From SLJN01 sp964505385 (lineage in GTDB: Bacteria; Bacteroidota; Rhodothermia; Balneolales; Natronogracilivirgulaceae), in contig CAZDIA010000012.1 of NCBI GenBank assembly GCA_964505385.1, forward strand, positions 20,055 through 84,054: a stretch of DNA of 64,000 nucleotides, given 5' to 3'. A program made the translations under genes and the position numbers. Below are positions 8,004-16,403 of this stretch, piece after piece (the first letter of the stretch is position 1; every line of letters begins with the position of its first letter). The notes under the pieces are model-generated. The model was not told the DNA's origin and ran no database searches. It saw only the letters and a program-made list of their open reading frames with translations.

Positions 8004-9119
8004 TTAATCACCTTTAGAGTTGCCGAGCTTTAATTCCCGGCGCAGATCCCCCGCCAGATGCAGAGTTTGGGTGGGAAAGGCAAATGAGATGCCCGCTTTG
8101 TTGAACCGTTCAAAAATCTTTTTGTTGATTTTGTCATTTAAATCAACAAAATCCCAATACGATGGCGGACTAAACCAGTAGACCATCAAAATGCTTATAG
8201 AGTATTCCCGAAAATCTTCGAAATATATTTTGGGCGGGCGATCTTCCGGCATGTGTGATGAAAACTGCTGCAGAATCTCGCGTATGATATCCATCGCCTC
8301 CTGCAACTTTTCCGGAGGAGTATCATAAGTCACTTCAATATTAGCCCACCTCCGAATAAACGGCCGTTTTTGAACATTTACAATGGTTTTGTTCATTAAC
8401 TCGCCATTTGGAATAACAATCTGTTTTCCATCAAAAGCGCGAATTCGGGTGGAACGAATCCCCACCTCTTCTACTGACGCGTTTACGCCATCTACCTCTA
8501 CCCAATCATCGATGTTGAAGGGTTTATCCGCAAAGATCATCAATGAACCGAAAAAGTTCCGAATGGCCTCCTGACTGGCAAATGCAACCGCAAATCCGCC
8601 AACTCCAAGACCTGCAAGAATATGTGTCAACTCCTGATCGCTAACCGTCTGCGCTATCTGAAGCAGGGCGAGGATCACCAGTGTAACACGCAAAGTGCGT
8701 CCGACTACCGGTGTGAGCATTGCATCCAGTTGATCACTCCCCTCTGAAGCATACCGGTGCAGCCAGGTATCCACGGCATCGGTCATGCGGTAGAGCATGG
8801 TAGTAATGGCAATAATGACAAGAACACTGGTAACAATATGGATAAATTCGTCCAACGGAGGCGGGATAATCAAAATATAGAGCGAAAGCCTGATCCCAAT
8901 CATCAAGGCAACAAAAGTTATAGTTCGGGCAACAGCTTTGAATGCCGCCGCCATCACTTCTTTACCGGCAGCATCAGCTCTTGGAGCAGCCCGGTTCAGG
9001 AAAAAACCGATGACTTTTCCCAGCAAATAAGTTACAGCGATGATGACAAGCAGCGAAATCAGCCGCCACATTTCATTGCCTGCGAATGTGAGTTCCCGAA
9101 AATCTTCGAACAATTCCAT
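8004..9119 (-). CDS. MscS-family mechanosensitive channel, longer form
   Basis: A 371-residue inner-membrane protein with four to five predicted membrane helices (about 19-41, 62-85, 92-112, 143-158 and 165-198). The last is the MscS pore helix, with GLGVGGFAVAFASQEAIRNF and then the turn FADKPFNIDDWVEV into the cytosolic beta and alpha/beta domains. The extra N-terminal helices distinguish it from the 300-residue paralogue at 4876, with which it shares the pore signature. It likely relieves turgor under hypo-osmotic shock, possibly with a different threshold. It is convergent with the universal stress protein gene (11-bp gap) and ends in a charged tail, LRRELKLGNSKGD. Confidence 0.92.
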   Translation of the reverse strand: MELFEDFRELTFAGNEMWRLISLLVIIAVTYLLGKVIGFFLNRAAPRADAAGKEVMAAAFKAVARTITFVALMIGIRLSLYILIIPPPLDEFIHIVTSVLVIIAITTMLYRMTDAVDTWLHRYASEGSDQLDAMLTPVVGRTLRVTLVILALLQIAQTVSDQELTHILAGLGVGGFAVAFASQEAIRNFFGSLMIFADKPFNIDDWVEVDGVNASVEEVGIRSTRIRAFDGKQIVIPNGELMNKTIVNVQKRPFIRRWANIEVTYDTPPEKLQEAMDIIREILQQFSSHMPEDRPPKIYFEDFREYSISILMVYWFSPPSYWDFVDLNDKINKKIFERFNKAGISFAFPTQTLHLAGDLRRELKLGNSKGD

Positions 9120-9598
9120 AGAATTTTAAATAATAATAGATTATGAATGAATATGATTAAAAACCGAACCCAAGAGGATTATGAAGATGTAAAGAAATCA
9201 AAATATGAAGAAGTCAAGATGAAAAGATATTGTCATGCACTTGATTGCCGGTCAATGTCCCATACTTTCTTAACTCCCTGATCTCTTTAAGTCTTTACTT
9301 CTTAATTAGACAACGATTTCAAAACTGAAAAAGAGTTTTTACAAAAATTTTGTTGGCAAATTACTGTAACGGTCTAATATAATTGTTTTTGGAGGTAATA
9401 AAAGGAAGATGGAAAGAGGCAAAGAGGTAAAGATGGAAAGATGATAAACGCCGACAGGTCCTATGGACGCTGTCGGGTTTTTAAAAATCTGACAGCGTCC
9501 GAAGGACCTGTCAGCATTTATGACAATGTGATATTTGAACTTTGTTAAAAAAATTGCTCTATTCTAACCTTTCCATAAACCTTTAGTACGATTTTCTT
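9120..9598. other. Gene-free stretch with degenerate purine repeats and a nested palindrome
   Basis: No gene is supported. The stretch holds a degenerate copy of the AAAGA/TCTTT repeat pair (9180-9310), a short AAAGAGGC tract (9412-9442) and the nested palindrome at 9453-9512. It separates two divergently transcribed genes and so probably holds both promoters. Confidence 0.5.
9453..9512. repeat. Nested palindrome (two-level inverted repeat)
   Basis: The left arm 9453-9474 (GACAGGTCC...GGACGCTGTC) and right arm 9491-9512 (GACAGCGTCC...GGACCTGTC) are reverse complements at 20 of 22 positions. Each arm is itself a small hairpin (GACAG-GTCC facing GGAC-CTGTC). The 16-bp spacer contains a T run and an A run. 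It could act as a terminator or protein-binding site, but it lies upstream of both flanking genes, which argues against a simple terminator. Confidence 0.8.
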
Positions 9599-10468
9599 AT
9601 GAAGTATTCGATCTACATAATTGCAATTATTTTCATCGCAAATGCCTGCGGAGAGTATGAAGAACCGGAGCCATCCGGTGACAGCTGGGATGATGTTAAA
9701 GAACAGGGCTATGGTACATTGACAGCTCTGTATGTGCCGGCGGAGGGATTTGCTTATGAGGATGATGACGGTCAACTGACCGGTGTAACCGTCGAATTAC
9801 TCAACAACTTTGCTCATTTTCTTTCTGATGAGTATGATGTACTTCTTCAGCTTAACTTTGTGGAAGAGGAGGACTGGAGCCGCTTCTATCAAAAAATAGT
9901 TGACGGTGATGACGGCCTGATCGGATTCGGAAACGTTACAATCACCGAAGACCGTAAGGAAGAGCTCGCTTTCAGCCCGCCCTATATGACCAACATCGCC
10001 TCACTCATTACTCATGAAGATGCGGAGGAACTCCGGGATTTTGAGCAAATGTCAGAAACATTCTCCGGCCTTGACGCTCTGGCCTTCGAAGGTACGCTAC
10101 ATGAAGATCGGCTCAGAGATTTAATTGAATCCTACCATACCGAGGCCGGGATTGATATGGCCACCTCAAACGATGAAATTATAGACCGGGTTGGTGAGAC
10201 AAACCGGTATTTTGCCTATATAGATATTTACAATTACTGGAGAGCTGTTGATAGCGGCGCGCCAATTAAGCGACACGAAGCCGGTGACGAAGCTTCCGAA
10301 CAATTTGGCTACATTATGCCGCTTGAAACAAGCTGGGATGATATCGTAACCGAATACTTTGAACACGATGGCGGATTGCTAAACAGTGAACAATACCGCC
10401 GGATTATGGAAGAACATCTCGGCGAAAACCTCGCTACACTATTAATGGAAGCTCATTCCGCCGATTAA
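9599..10468 (+). CDS. Orphan solute-binding lipoprotein, paralogue of the gene at 1108
   Basis: A 289-residue periplasmic solute-binding protein of the amino-acid (family 3) type. The signal peptide is short (MKYSIYIIAIIFIANACG) with lipobox ANAC, Cys at 17. It shares with the 1108 gene SGDSW, FAYEDDDGQLTGVTVEL, GNVTITED, FSPPYM, a TSNDEIIDRV/SNDDIMNKM pair and an EHLGENL tail, so the two arose by duplication. No permease or ATPase gene is adjacent. Ligand unknown; the conserved acidic, aromatic segments suggest a polar small molecule. It converges on the trypsin-like lipoprotein gene with a 10-bp gap. Confidence 0.78.
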   Translation: MKYSIYIIAIIFIANACGEYEEPEPSGDSWDDVKEQGYGTLTALYVPAEGFAYEDDDGQLTGVTVELLNNFAHFLSDEYDVLLQLNFVEEEDWSRFYQKIVDGDDGLIGFGNVTITEDRKEELAFSPPYMTNIASLITHEDAEELRDFEQMSETFSGLDALAFEGTLHEDRLRDLIESYHTEAGIDMATSNDEIIDRVGETNRYFAYIDIYNYWRAVDSGAPIKRHEAGDEASEQFGYIMPLETSWDDIVTEYFEHDGGLLNSEQYRRIMEEHLGENLATLLMEAHSAD

Positions 10469-10478
10469 TCTCAATCCG

Positions 10479-11498
10479 CTAAAAATCAAAACCGGCCTCT
10501 TCCAGAACACTTCTGTTCTCTTCCATCACTTCCTTGATTAAAGAAACAGATACATTCTGGACGATTCCATAGTTGATCCTTCTTTTATGCTCAAGATACA
10601 TGGGCCCTTCATACAGAAATCCGGCATCGTATTCCGTCACACCATCCCGGGCGGGGCGTAAATAAAATTCGGCATCAGCTGATGCCGATCTTGCCATACC
10701 AACAAGTTCAAGGGAATAATCATCATTATTTATCGCAAGTATTGCACCACCGCTAAACCCCGGGTTAAACAGCGCATCAATCAAAAAGCCGCCACTTCCA
10801 TCGCGATCCGGTTCACTTACCATCGCTGTCGACAACATTTCATTTCCTAACGGGTAACCAATTGTGAAAACTTTGCTTCCCCAGTCCAGCAACTCCGGGC
10901 TACCGAGTTCAACATTCAGGTATTCAACATCATCACTCAATTCAAAGGGATTAGATCCGGTCAGAAAAGCAACATCGTTTTCACTATTGGATACCAGTAT
11001 CTCTAATTCTCCAATCTCACGGTAAGCCGGTATATACCGCTGTACACGATCATTGATTATAAGCTCGGCAATCCCGGTTTCATTTCCTAAATCATCTTCA
11101 TAATGCGTAGCCACGGTATCGGGCTGGTCTATAACGTGGTTTGTGGTTAATATAAGGGGATATCCATCTGTTACATCCAGCATAATCGCCGTTCCACCCC
11201 GGGTTTCGATGTCAAATGTTCTGTCAGCTTCTTCCAGAATTGTAGAATCCGCTTTTATATCATCGAGTGTGATTTCATCTTCTTCATCAAATCGATAGGT
11301 ATCATAATGAGTGGAAACCAAAATCCGGTTGACACTTTCGACGATCGGCTCCAGTTCTTCCACTTGCTGAAGTGGTTCATGCTGGAAGTAGTGTAACTCT
11401 CTGTCTTGAGGCAGATCCGTGGTACGGCATGAGGTGAATAGCATTAAAATAATTACAAACCAACCTGCCGCAATCTGCCTCTGTAATATTACTTTCAT
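10479..11498 (-). CDS. Trypsin-like serine protease lipoprotein
   Basis: A 339-residue lipoprotein (signal helix about 11-21, lipobox LFTSC with Cys24) carrying a trypsin-like protease domain. A full catalytic triad can be proposed: His121 in LTTNHVID, Asp175 in ENDVAFL and Ser249 in NPGFSGGAIL, all in the order and spacing of the S1/S1C families. There is no PDZ domain, unlike DegP/HtrA, and the enzyme is membrane-anchored in the periplasm. It may degrade damaged proteins or process a specific partner. The frame extends to a TTG at 11504, but the ATG at 11498 gives a standard signal peptide (MKVILQRQ). Substrate unknown. Confidence 0.82.
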   Translation of the reverse strand: MKVILQRQIAAGWFVIILMLFTSCRTTDLPQDRELHYFQHEPLQQVEELEPIVESVNRILVSTHYDTYRFDEEDEITLDDIKADSTILEEADRTFDIETRGGTAIMLDVTDGYPLILTTNHVIDQPDTVATHYEDDLGNETGIAELIINDRVQRYIPAYREIGELEILVSNSENDVAFLTGSNPFELSDDVEYLNVELGSPELLDWGSKVFTIGYPLGNEMLSTAMVSEPDRDGSGGFLIDALFNPGFSGGAILAINNDDYSLELVGMARSASADAEFYLRPARDGVTEYDAGFLYEGPMYLEHKRRINYGIVQNVSVSLIKEVMEENRSVLEEAGFDF

Positions 11499-11837
11499 AG
11501 CCAACTCAATTGTGATTTATGTCGGGATATGCCTTTGTAAATAACTTCTTACCACCGTACTCTTAATAAACGAATATAACTTTAATACTATTCCTGACAA
11601 TCAGTACTGATTTTATTTATTGATCATAAGATAACACCAATATATGCATTCGGCTCGTGCGTATATCATAATTGACCTGTATTTTTATCAAAACCTGCTT
11701 TTTGGGGGATAGAAGCTGGTATTTAAACCTAAAAAATAGAATCTGACAATGACTCAAATTTCCCTTTAAAAAAAACTTCAGATTCTTATATTTCAGCGGT
11801 TTCTCACTTCATATTATTAATTTAATCAGGCATTATT
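11499..11837. other. Gene-free divergent spacer
   Basis: These 340 bases separate the divergent protease and symporter genes. They are AT-rich. The only structure I see is a short hairpin, ATATATGC (11640-11647) facing GCGTATAT (11659-11666). No gene or clear promoter consensus is visible. Confidence 0.4.
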
Positions 11838-13694
11838 ATGGCTTTAGCGTGGATTGATTGGCTGTTGGTTTTAGCATACTTTGCTATAACTATTGGCATA
11901 TCTGTATACTATTATAAAATAGCCAGCAAAGATACCGGACAATATTTCCTGAGCGGGCGCAATATGCCCTGGTGGCTGGCCGGCACATCTATGGTAGCTG
12001 CCGCTTTTGCTGCAGACACCCCTCTGGCCGTTGCCGAGCTTGTTGCCGAAGAAGGTGTCGCAGGTAACTGGCTCTGGTGGAACATGTTGATGGGCGGAAT
12101 GCTGACCGTTTTCTTTTTTGCCCGTTTGTGGCGTCGCAGCGGAGTGCTTACCGATGTCGAATTCGTGGAATTCCGCTACAGTGGAAAACCGGCCGCCTGG
12201 CTTCGCGGGATCAAGGCACTTTATTTCGGATTACTTTTTAATGCCATTATTCTCGGATGGGTTACGCTGGCAATGGAAACGATTATTGAAGTATTATTCC
12301 CCGGCATCACCGTATTTGGCCGGGAATCCTTTATGGTGCTTGGCACTGAGATCAGTGCGGCACTGGTCATTTGCGGAGGTTTGATTATCGTTGTGGCACT
12401 CTACACATTGCTTGCCGGTTTATATGGTGTGGTTGTTGCCGGTTTCTTTCAGTTCATCATCGCCCTGGTAGGTACAATTTTACTGGCTATACTTGCACTC
12501 CGGGTTCCGGAAGTAGGTGGGATGAGTGGCTTGCTCGAGCAGTTGCCGGAAGAAACATTTCGGTTTACCCCATCCGTGGGACAAACTGCACAAGGAGCAG
12601 TCGTACTCACCCTGAGTTGGGCCGCATTTATTGGCTACATCGGTGTACAGTGGTGGGCAAGCTGGTATCCCGGAAACGAGCCGGGCGGTGGTGGATATAT
12701 CGCCCAGCGTATGATGAGTGCCAAAGATGAAAAACACTCTCTGTTTTCCACGCTCTGGTTTAATGTAGCACACTATTGCCTGCGGCCCTGGCCATGGATC
12801 ATTACGGCTTTGGTTGCACTTGTGCTTTATCCGGATCTTGACAACCCCCGCCACGGGTTCGTCATGGTGATGCGCGACGTACTGCCTCCGGGTATGCTCG
12901 GGTTGTTATTTGCCGCTTTCCTTGCCGCATTTATGAGCACTTTTTCCACCCAGATCAATTGGGGAACATCCTATATCATTAATGACTTCTGGAGACGATT
13001 TCTCAAGTCGGACGGCTCCGAACAATATTATGTATTCATTTCCCGAATCGTAACTTTTGTATTGGCAATTTTTGCTTTCATCATCACCACCCAGCTTGAT
13101 GCCATTTACGAGGCCTGGCAGCTTTTGTTAACCGCTTCGGGTGGTTTAGGTCTGGTACTTATAATTCGCTGGTATTGGTGGCGGGTTAATGCATGGAGCG
13201 AGCTAACAGCTACGCTCGTGCCGATTTTTATGGCTGTATTATACGCTTTTGGTGTGCCGGTACCGGGACTCGAGCACGACTTCCCTGTTAGCTTGTTCTA
13301 CATCGTGGCAATCACTACTGCCGCCTGGTTGCTGGTAACATATCTCACCCAACCTGACAGCACCGAAATGCTTGACCGGTTTTATCGTAAAGTCCGACCG
13401 GGCGGCCCCGGCTGGAAACCGTTCCGCGAGCGTCATCCGGATGTTGAGCCAGACAGTAACCTCGGGTCGCTTTTCGTGAACTGGATTTTAGGAGTTGCAA
13501 TGGTTTACCTCATCCTTTTCGGTATTGGGCACTTGTTGTTCCTGCGCCCGCTATATGGTATTCTTTGCCTCGCAGGCGCAGCTCTCGCTGTCGGATACTT
13601 ATACTGGGATCTGAGCCATCGCGGCTTTGATATCGTCCTGGAGCAAGATGGTACTGAAAGCAATGATGAAGAGAACAAGAGTTCAGATTCCTGA
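11838..13694 (+). CDS. Sodium:solute symporter (SSS family)
   Basis: A 618-residue inner-membrane transporter with about 14 predicted helices, of the sodium:solute symporter family (LeuT fold). The family start is visible: membrane helix WIDWLLVLAYFAITIGISVY, then GQYFLSGRNMPWWLAGTSMV, the usual first cytosolic loop and unwound helix 1. AFLAAFMSTFSTQINWGTSY (partly quoted) is the conserved helix-8 sodium site region. The C-terminus has an extra hydrophobic pair (LFVNWILGVAMVYLIL) and a charged tail, longer than PutP (about 500 residues). It would import a sugar, carboxylate or amino acid with Na+; the substrate cannot be read from sequence. It is monocistronic, followed by a hairpin at 13722. 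Confidence 0.9.
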   Translation: MALAWIDWLLVLAYFAITIGISVYYYKIASKDTGQYFLSGRNMPWWLAGTSMVAAAFAADTPLAVAELVAEEGVAGNWLWWNMLMGGMLTVFFFARLWRRSGVLTDVEFVEFRYSGKPAAWLRGIKALYFGLLFNAIILGWVTLAMETIIEVLFPGITVFGRESFMVLGTEISAALVICGGLIIVVALYTLLAGLYGVVVAGFFQFIIALVGTILLAILALRVPEVGGMSGLLEQLPEETFRFTPSVGQTAQGAVVLTLSWAAFIGYIGVQWWASWYPGNEPGGGGYIAQRMMSAKDEKHSLFSTLWFNVAHYCLRPWPWIITALVALVLYPDLDNPRHGFVMVMRDVLPPGMLGLLFAAFLAAFMSTFSTQINWGTSYIINDFWRRFLKSDGSEQYYVFISRIVTFVLAIFAFIITTQLDAIYEAWQLLLTASGGLGLVLIIRWYWWRVNAWSELTATLVPIFMAVLYAFGVPVPGLEHDFPVSLFYIVAITTAAWLLVTYLTQPDSTEMLDRFYRKVRPGGPGWKPFRERHPDVEPDSNLGSLFVNWILGVAMVYLILFGIGHLLFLRPLYGILCLAGAALAVGYLYWDLSHRGFDIVLEQDGTESNDEENKSSDS

Positions 13695-13721
13695 TCAATA
13701 GTAAATGTAAATATTTTGGAT

Positions 13722-13753
13722 TGCAGGCGGATTGAATATCCGATCCGCCTGCA
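13722..13753 (+). terminator. Hairpin after symporter gene
   Basis: TGCAGGCGGAT (13722-13732) is a perfect 11-base reverse complement of ATCCGCCTGCA (13743-13753), with a 10-base loop, 28 bases after the symporter stop. The following bases are AT-rich (TATAAATTT) but not a clean T run, so it may be a weak intrinsic terminator or an mRNA-stabilising hairpin. Confidence 0.6.
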
Positions 13754-13940
13754 TATAAATTTGAGGCTCAACTGTAACGCTGGGTGAAATTCTGTTAAAA
13801 GGTACTCTTCAGAAGCCAGATGGTGATAAATTTTACCTTTTGGATCAGTATGTAAGGTTTAGAAACAATGATAAAATCACTGCTTATAACTTTTGGGTTG
13901 TGACTAATTTTTTAAACAGACATTCTTTAATTCTCAGTTT

Positions 13941-15197
13941 ATGAACTCTGTTATTGCAACACCCGTATTTACAAATGACGCCATAGTCTTAGGAATCCTG
14001 CTGGGAATTCTCGCACTTATTTTTAAAACATCAAGCTCTTCAAAACCCGGCTTTAAAAAGTTTTACACATTCATACCTCCCCTTTTGCTCTGTTACTTTG
14101 TTCCCTCAATTTTTAACTCTCTGGGAATTATATCCGGTGAGGAATCGGATTTATATTTTTTTGCCTCCCGCTTTTTACTGCCAACAAGCTTGGTGCTTCT
14201 TACACTCAGCGTCGATTTAAAAGGAATCTTCAATCTCGGTCCAAAGGCTCTGATCATGTTTCTGGCCGGCACACTGGGTATTGTAATCGGCGGGCCGCTT
14301 TCAATCATAATAATCTCTTTTTTCAATCCGGACCTCGTTGGCGGTGCAGGCCCGGAGGCTGTCTGGCGCGGTTTATCAACTGTTGCCGGAAGCTGGATTG
14401 GCGGAGGTGCCAATCAGGCGGGAATGCTTGAAATTTTCGGACCGAGTGATGAGCTTTTTTCAGCTATGGTAACAGTGGACGTGCTTATCGCCAATGTCTG
14501 GCTTGCCTTTCTACTCTTTGGTGCCGGTATTGCTCCAAAAATCGATCGGATTTTTAAGGGCGACACATCCGCAATTGAGCAACTCCGGGAAAAAGTGGAA
14601 AATTACCAGTTGAGCATCGCCAAAATACCCAAGCTCCCCGATATTGCCGTAATCCTGGCACTCGGTTTTGGCATGACCGCCATAGCTCATCTTGGCGCTG
14701 ATAATATCACGCCTTATATCGAAGCTAATTTCCCTATGCTGGAAAGATTAAGCCTTACTTCCCACTTTTTCTGGCTCATTGCTATTGCAACTGCGCTTGG
14801 AGTAGGATTGTCTTTCACCAAAGCAAGTGACTATGAAGGAGCAGGTGCATCAAAAATCGGCAGTATGTGTCTCTATGTACTTGTTGCCACCATCGGGATG
14901 CGCATGGATATTCTGGCAATTTTCAACAACCCCGGCTTCTTTTTGATCGGATTCATCTGGATGCTCTTCCATGTTGCTATTTTACTTTCAGTAGCCAAAT
15001 TGATCAAAGCGCCTTTTTTCTTTGTAGCAGTTGGAAGCCAGGCAAACGTAGGCGGTGCTGCCTCGGCGCCAATTGTCGCCTCTGCATTTCACCCGGCGCT
15101 GGCACCTGTGGGCGTACTGCTGGCGGTTGTCGGTTATGCCGTGGGCACCTATGCAGCCTGGTTCTGCGGCATTTTGATGAGCGTGGTAGCTCCCTGA
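13941..15197 (+). CDS. DUF819 family membrane protein
   Basis: A 418-residue integral membrane protein with about 12 helices. The pattern matches DUF819 (Bacillus YjcL-like): a long N-terminal pair of helices, the Gly-rich segment SWIGGGANQAGM at about residue 150, and a second repeat with VGSQANVGGAASAPIVASAF near residue 375. The two Gly/Asn-rich re-entrant-like motifs in each half suggest an inverted-repeat transporter fold. Transport substrate is unknown in the family as far as I know. It follows the symporter after 246 bp and converges on the DUF1684 gene. Confidence 0.85.
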   Translation: MNSVIATPVFTNDAIVLGILLGILALIFKTSSSSKPGFKKFYTFIPPLLLCYFVPSIFNSLGIISGEESDLYFFASRFLLPTSLVLLTLSVDLKGIFNLGPKALIMFLAGTLGIVIGGPLSIIIISFFNPDLVGGAGPEAVWRGLSTVAGSWIGGGANQAGMLEIFGPSDELFSAMVTVDVLIANVWLAFLLFGAGIAPKIDRIFKGDTSAIEQLREKVENYQLSIAKIPKLPDIAVILALGFGMTAIAHLGADNITPYIEANFPMLERLSLTSHFFWLIAIATALGVGLSFTKASDYEGAGASKIGSMCLYVLVATIGMRMDILAIFNNPGFFLIGFIWMLFHVAILLSVAKLIKAPFFFVAVGSQANVGGAASAPIVASAFHPALAPVGVLLAVVGYAVGTYAAWFCGILMSVVAP

Positions 15198-15221
15198 CCC
15201 TGAGTCAAACCATGCGAGGTT

Positions 15222-16163
15222 TTACCGGCTGGTGATCTCCTGCAACGGATAATCCTTTTCTCCCGCAGTGATAGATAAATCAAGCCGGTTTGGCTCCGGA
15301 GGCAACGGACATGTAGTATATGGATTAATGGCGCATGGCGGGTTGTATGCCTTGTTAAAGTCAATCGTCACCTTACCGTCTTCATCCGGAGTATCTGTAT
15401 AAATGAACCTCCCGCTTCCGTAGGTATCCCGGCGGTTGGTTTGATCTGCAAAAGGGATAAAAAACTGATCATCCCGGTCCAGCACGGCAAGGGAGTACTC
15501 CTCATCATCGATAGTAAAAACCAGTTTTCCGGAAGATTCATCCGGATTAGTTTGTCCCAGAATATTGGTTACATTAATTGTTTCAGGCTCATCATGAGGT
15601 CTGAATTCGGCTTCCACTCTCCATTTTTTATCGACTTCAAAGCGCTCTAAACCCCTGAATTCGGTGTAATACGGGCTTTCACTGTCAAACAGACGAATTC
15701 CGGTCAAATCATCCCGTTGCAATACAAACCAGGTTAGCCGAGCGTATTGAAGCGTGAGTGTAGTGTCCGGGCTATACACAATTCCGCCTTCGAAAGGATT
15801 GCCGTTTTCCAGTCTGATATCCACATCATTTTGGAGCTCAAGCATCACCGAATCACCTTTAAGTTCAAAATGCCCACTCTCATCCGGTACCGTATTTTCA
15901 GGGAACCGCACATCCATTCCGCTTTTTGATCCAAAAGTGTTAACACCTTCATCAAGCCAGAATAGCCCCGCCACTTTTAGCCATCCGTCAGGTTCCTTGA
16001 GTGATGCAATTCGATCCTCATGCCACGCTTCCACAACTTCCCGGTGAGTTTCCTCATCCATAGCCTCTTCGGTTTGCTGACAGGCACCAATCAGGAACCC
16101 GGGAATGAGTAATAACCACAATTTCCATTTATTAAATATATTCAGCCTGGTGGATTTATCCAT
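15222..16163 (-). CDS. DUF1684 lipoprotein
   Basis: A 313-residue protein with lipoprotein signal (hydrophobic WLLLIPGFLIGACQ, Cys at about 28). The remainder matches the DUF1684 pattern: a start of VEAWHEDRIASLKEPDGWL, then KVAGLFWLDEG, FRGLERFEVDKKW, and near the end FNKAYNPPCAINPYTTCPLP followed by a basic/acidic tail. The C-terminal PPCAxNPYTTCPLPP motif is characteristic and contains two conserved Cys. The family is beta-rich and of unknown function, common in Bacteroidota and Actinobacteria. It is anchored in the periplasm. It stands alone between the convergent DUF819 gene and the divergent metallophosphoesterase gene. Confidence 0.88.
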   Translation of the reverse strand: MDKSTRLNIFNKWKLWLLLIPGFLIGACQQTEEAMDEETHREVVEAWHEDRIASLKEPDGWLKVAGLFWLDEGVNTFGSKSGMDVRFPENTVPDESGHFELKGDSVMLELQNDVDIRLENGNPFEGGIVYSPDTTLTLQYARLTWFVLQRDDLTGIRLFDSESPYYTEFRGLERFEVDKKWRVEAEFRPHDEPETINVTNILGQTNPDESSGKLVFTIDDEEYSLAVLDRDDQFFIPFADQTNRRDTYGSGRFIYTDTPDEDGKVTIDFNKAYNPPCAINPYTTCPLPPEPNRLDLSITAGEKDYPLQEITSR

Positions 16164-16403
16164 TGTTCATTGGTAGATTATTAAGTTACAAGAAGCGTGG
16201 AAGCACACGTTTTCAGTGAACCCATTAACGAATAATCATAGCATTATTACATTAACGTAATCTCACAATAAATATATCATTGGCCGGAATTATTTCTGCG
16301 GTTTATACCTCTATACGGGTTTTATTAACTTCAGGCATTAACTTGATCTTTTGCTATGATTTCCATTTAGTTATAACACCATTTAATTATCAGAAAATAC
16401 ATT

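Noticed and set aside
12480..12854. A 124-residue frame opposite the symporter
   Set aside because: Shadow of a strongly supported membrane transporter; it has many Cys and Pro without pattern.
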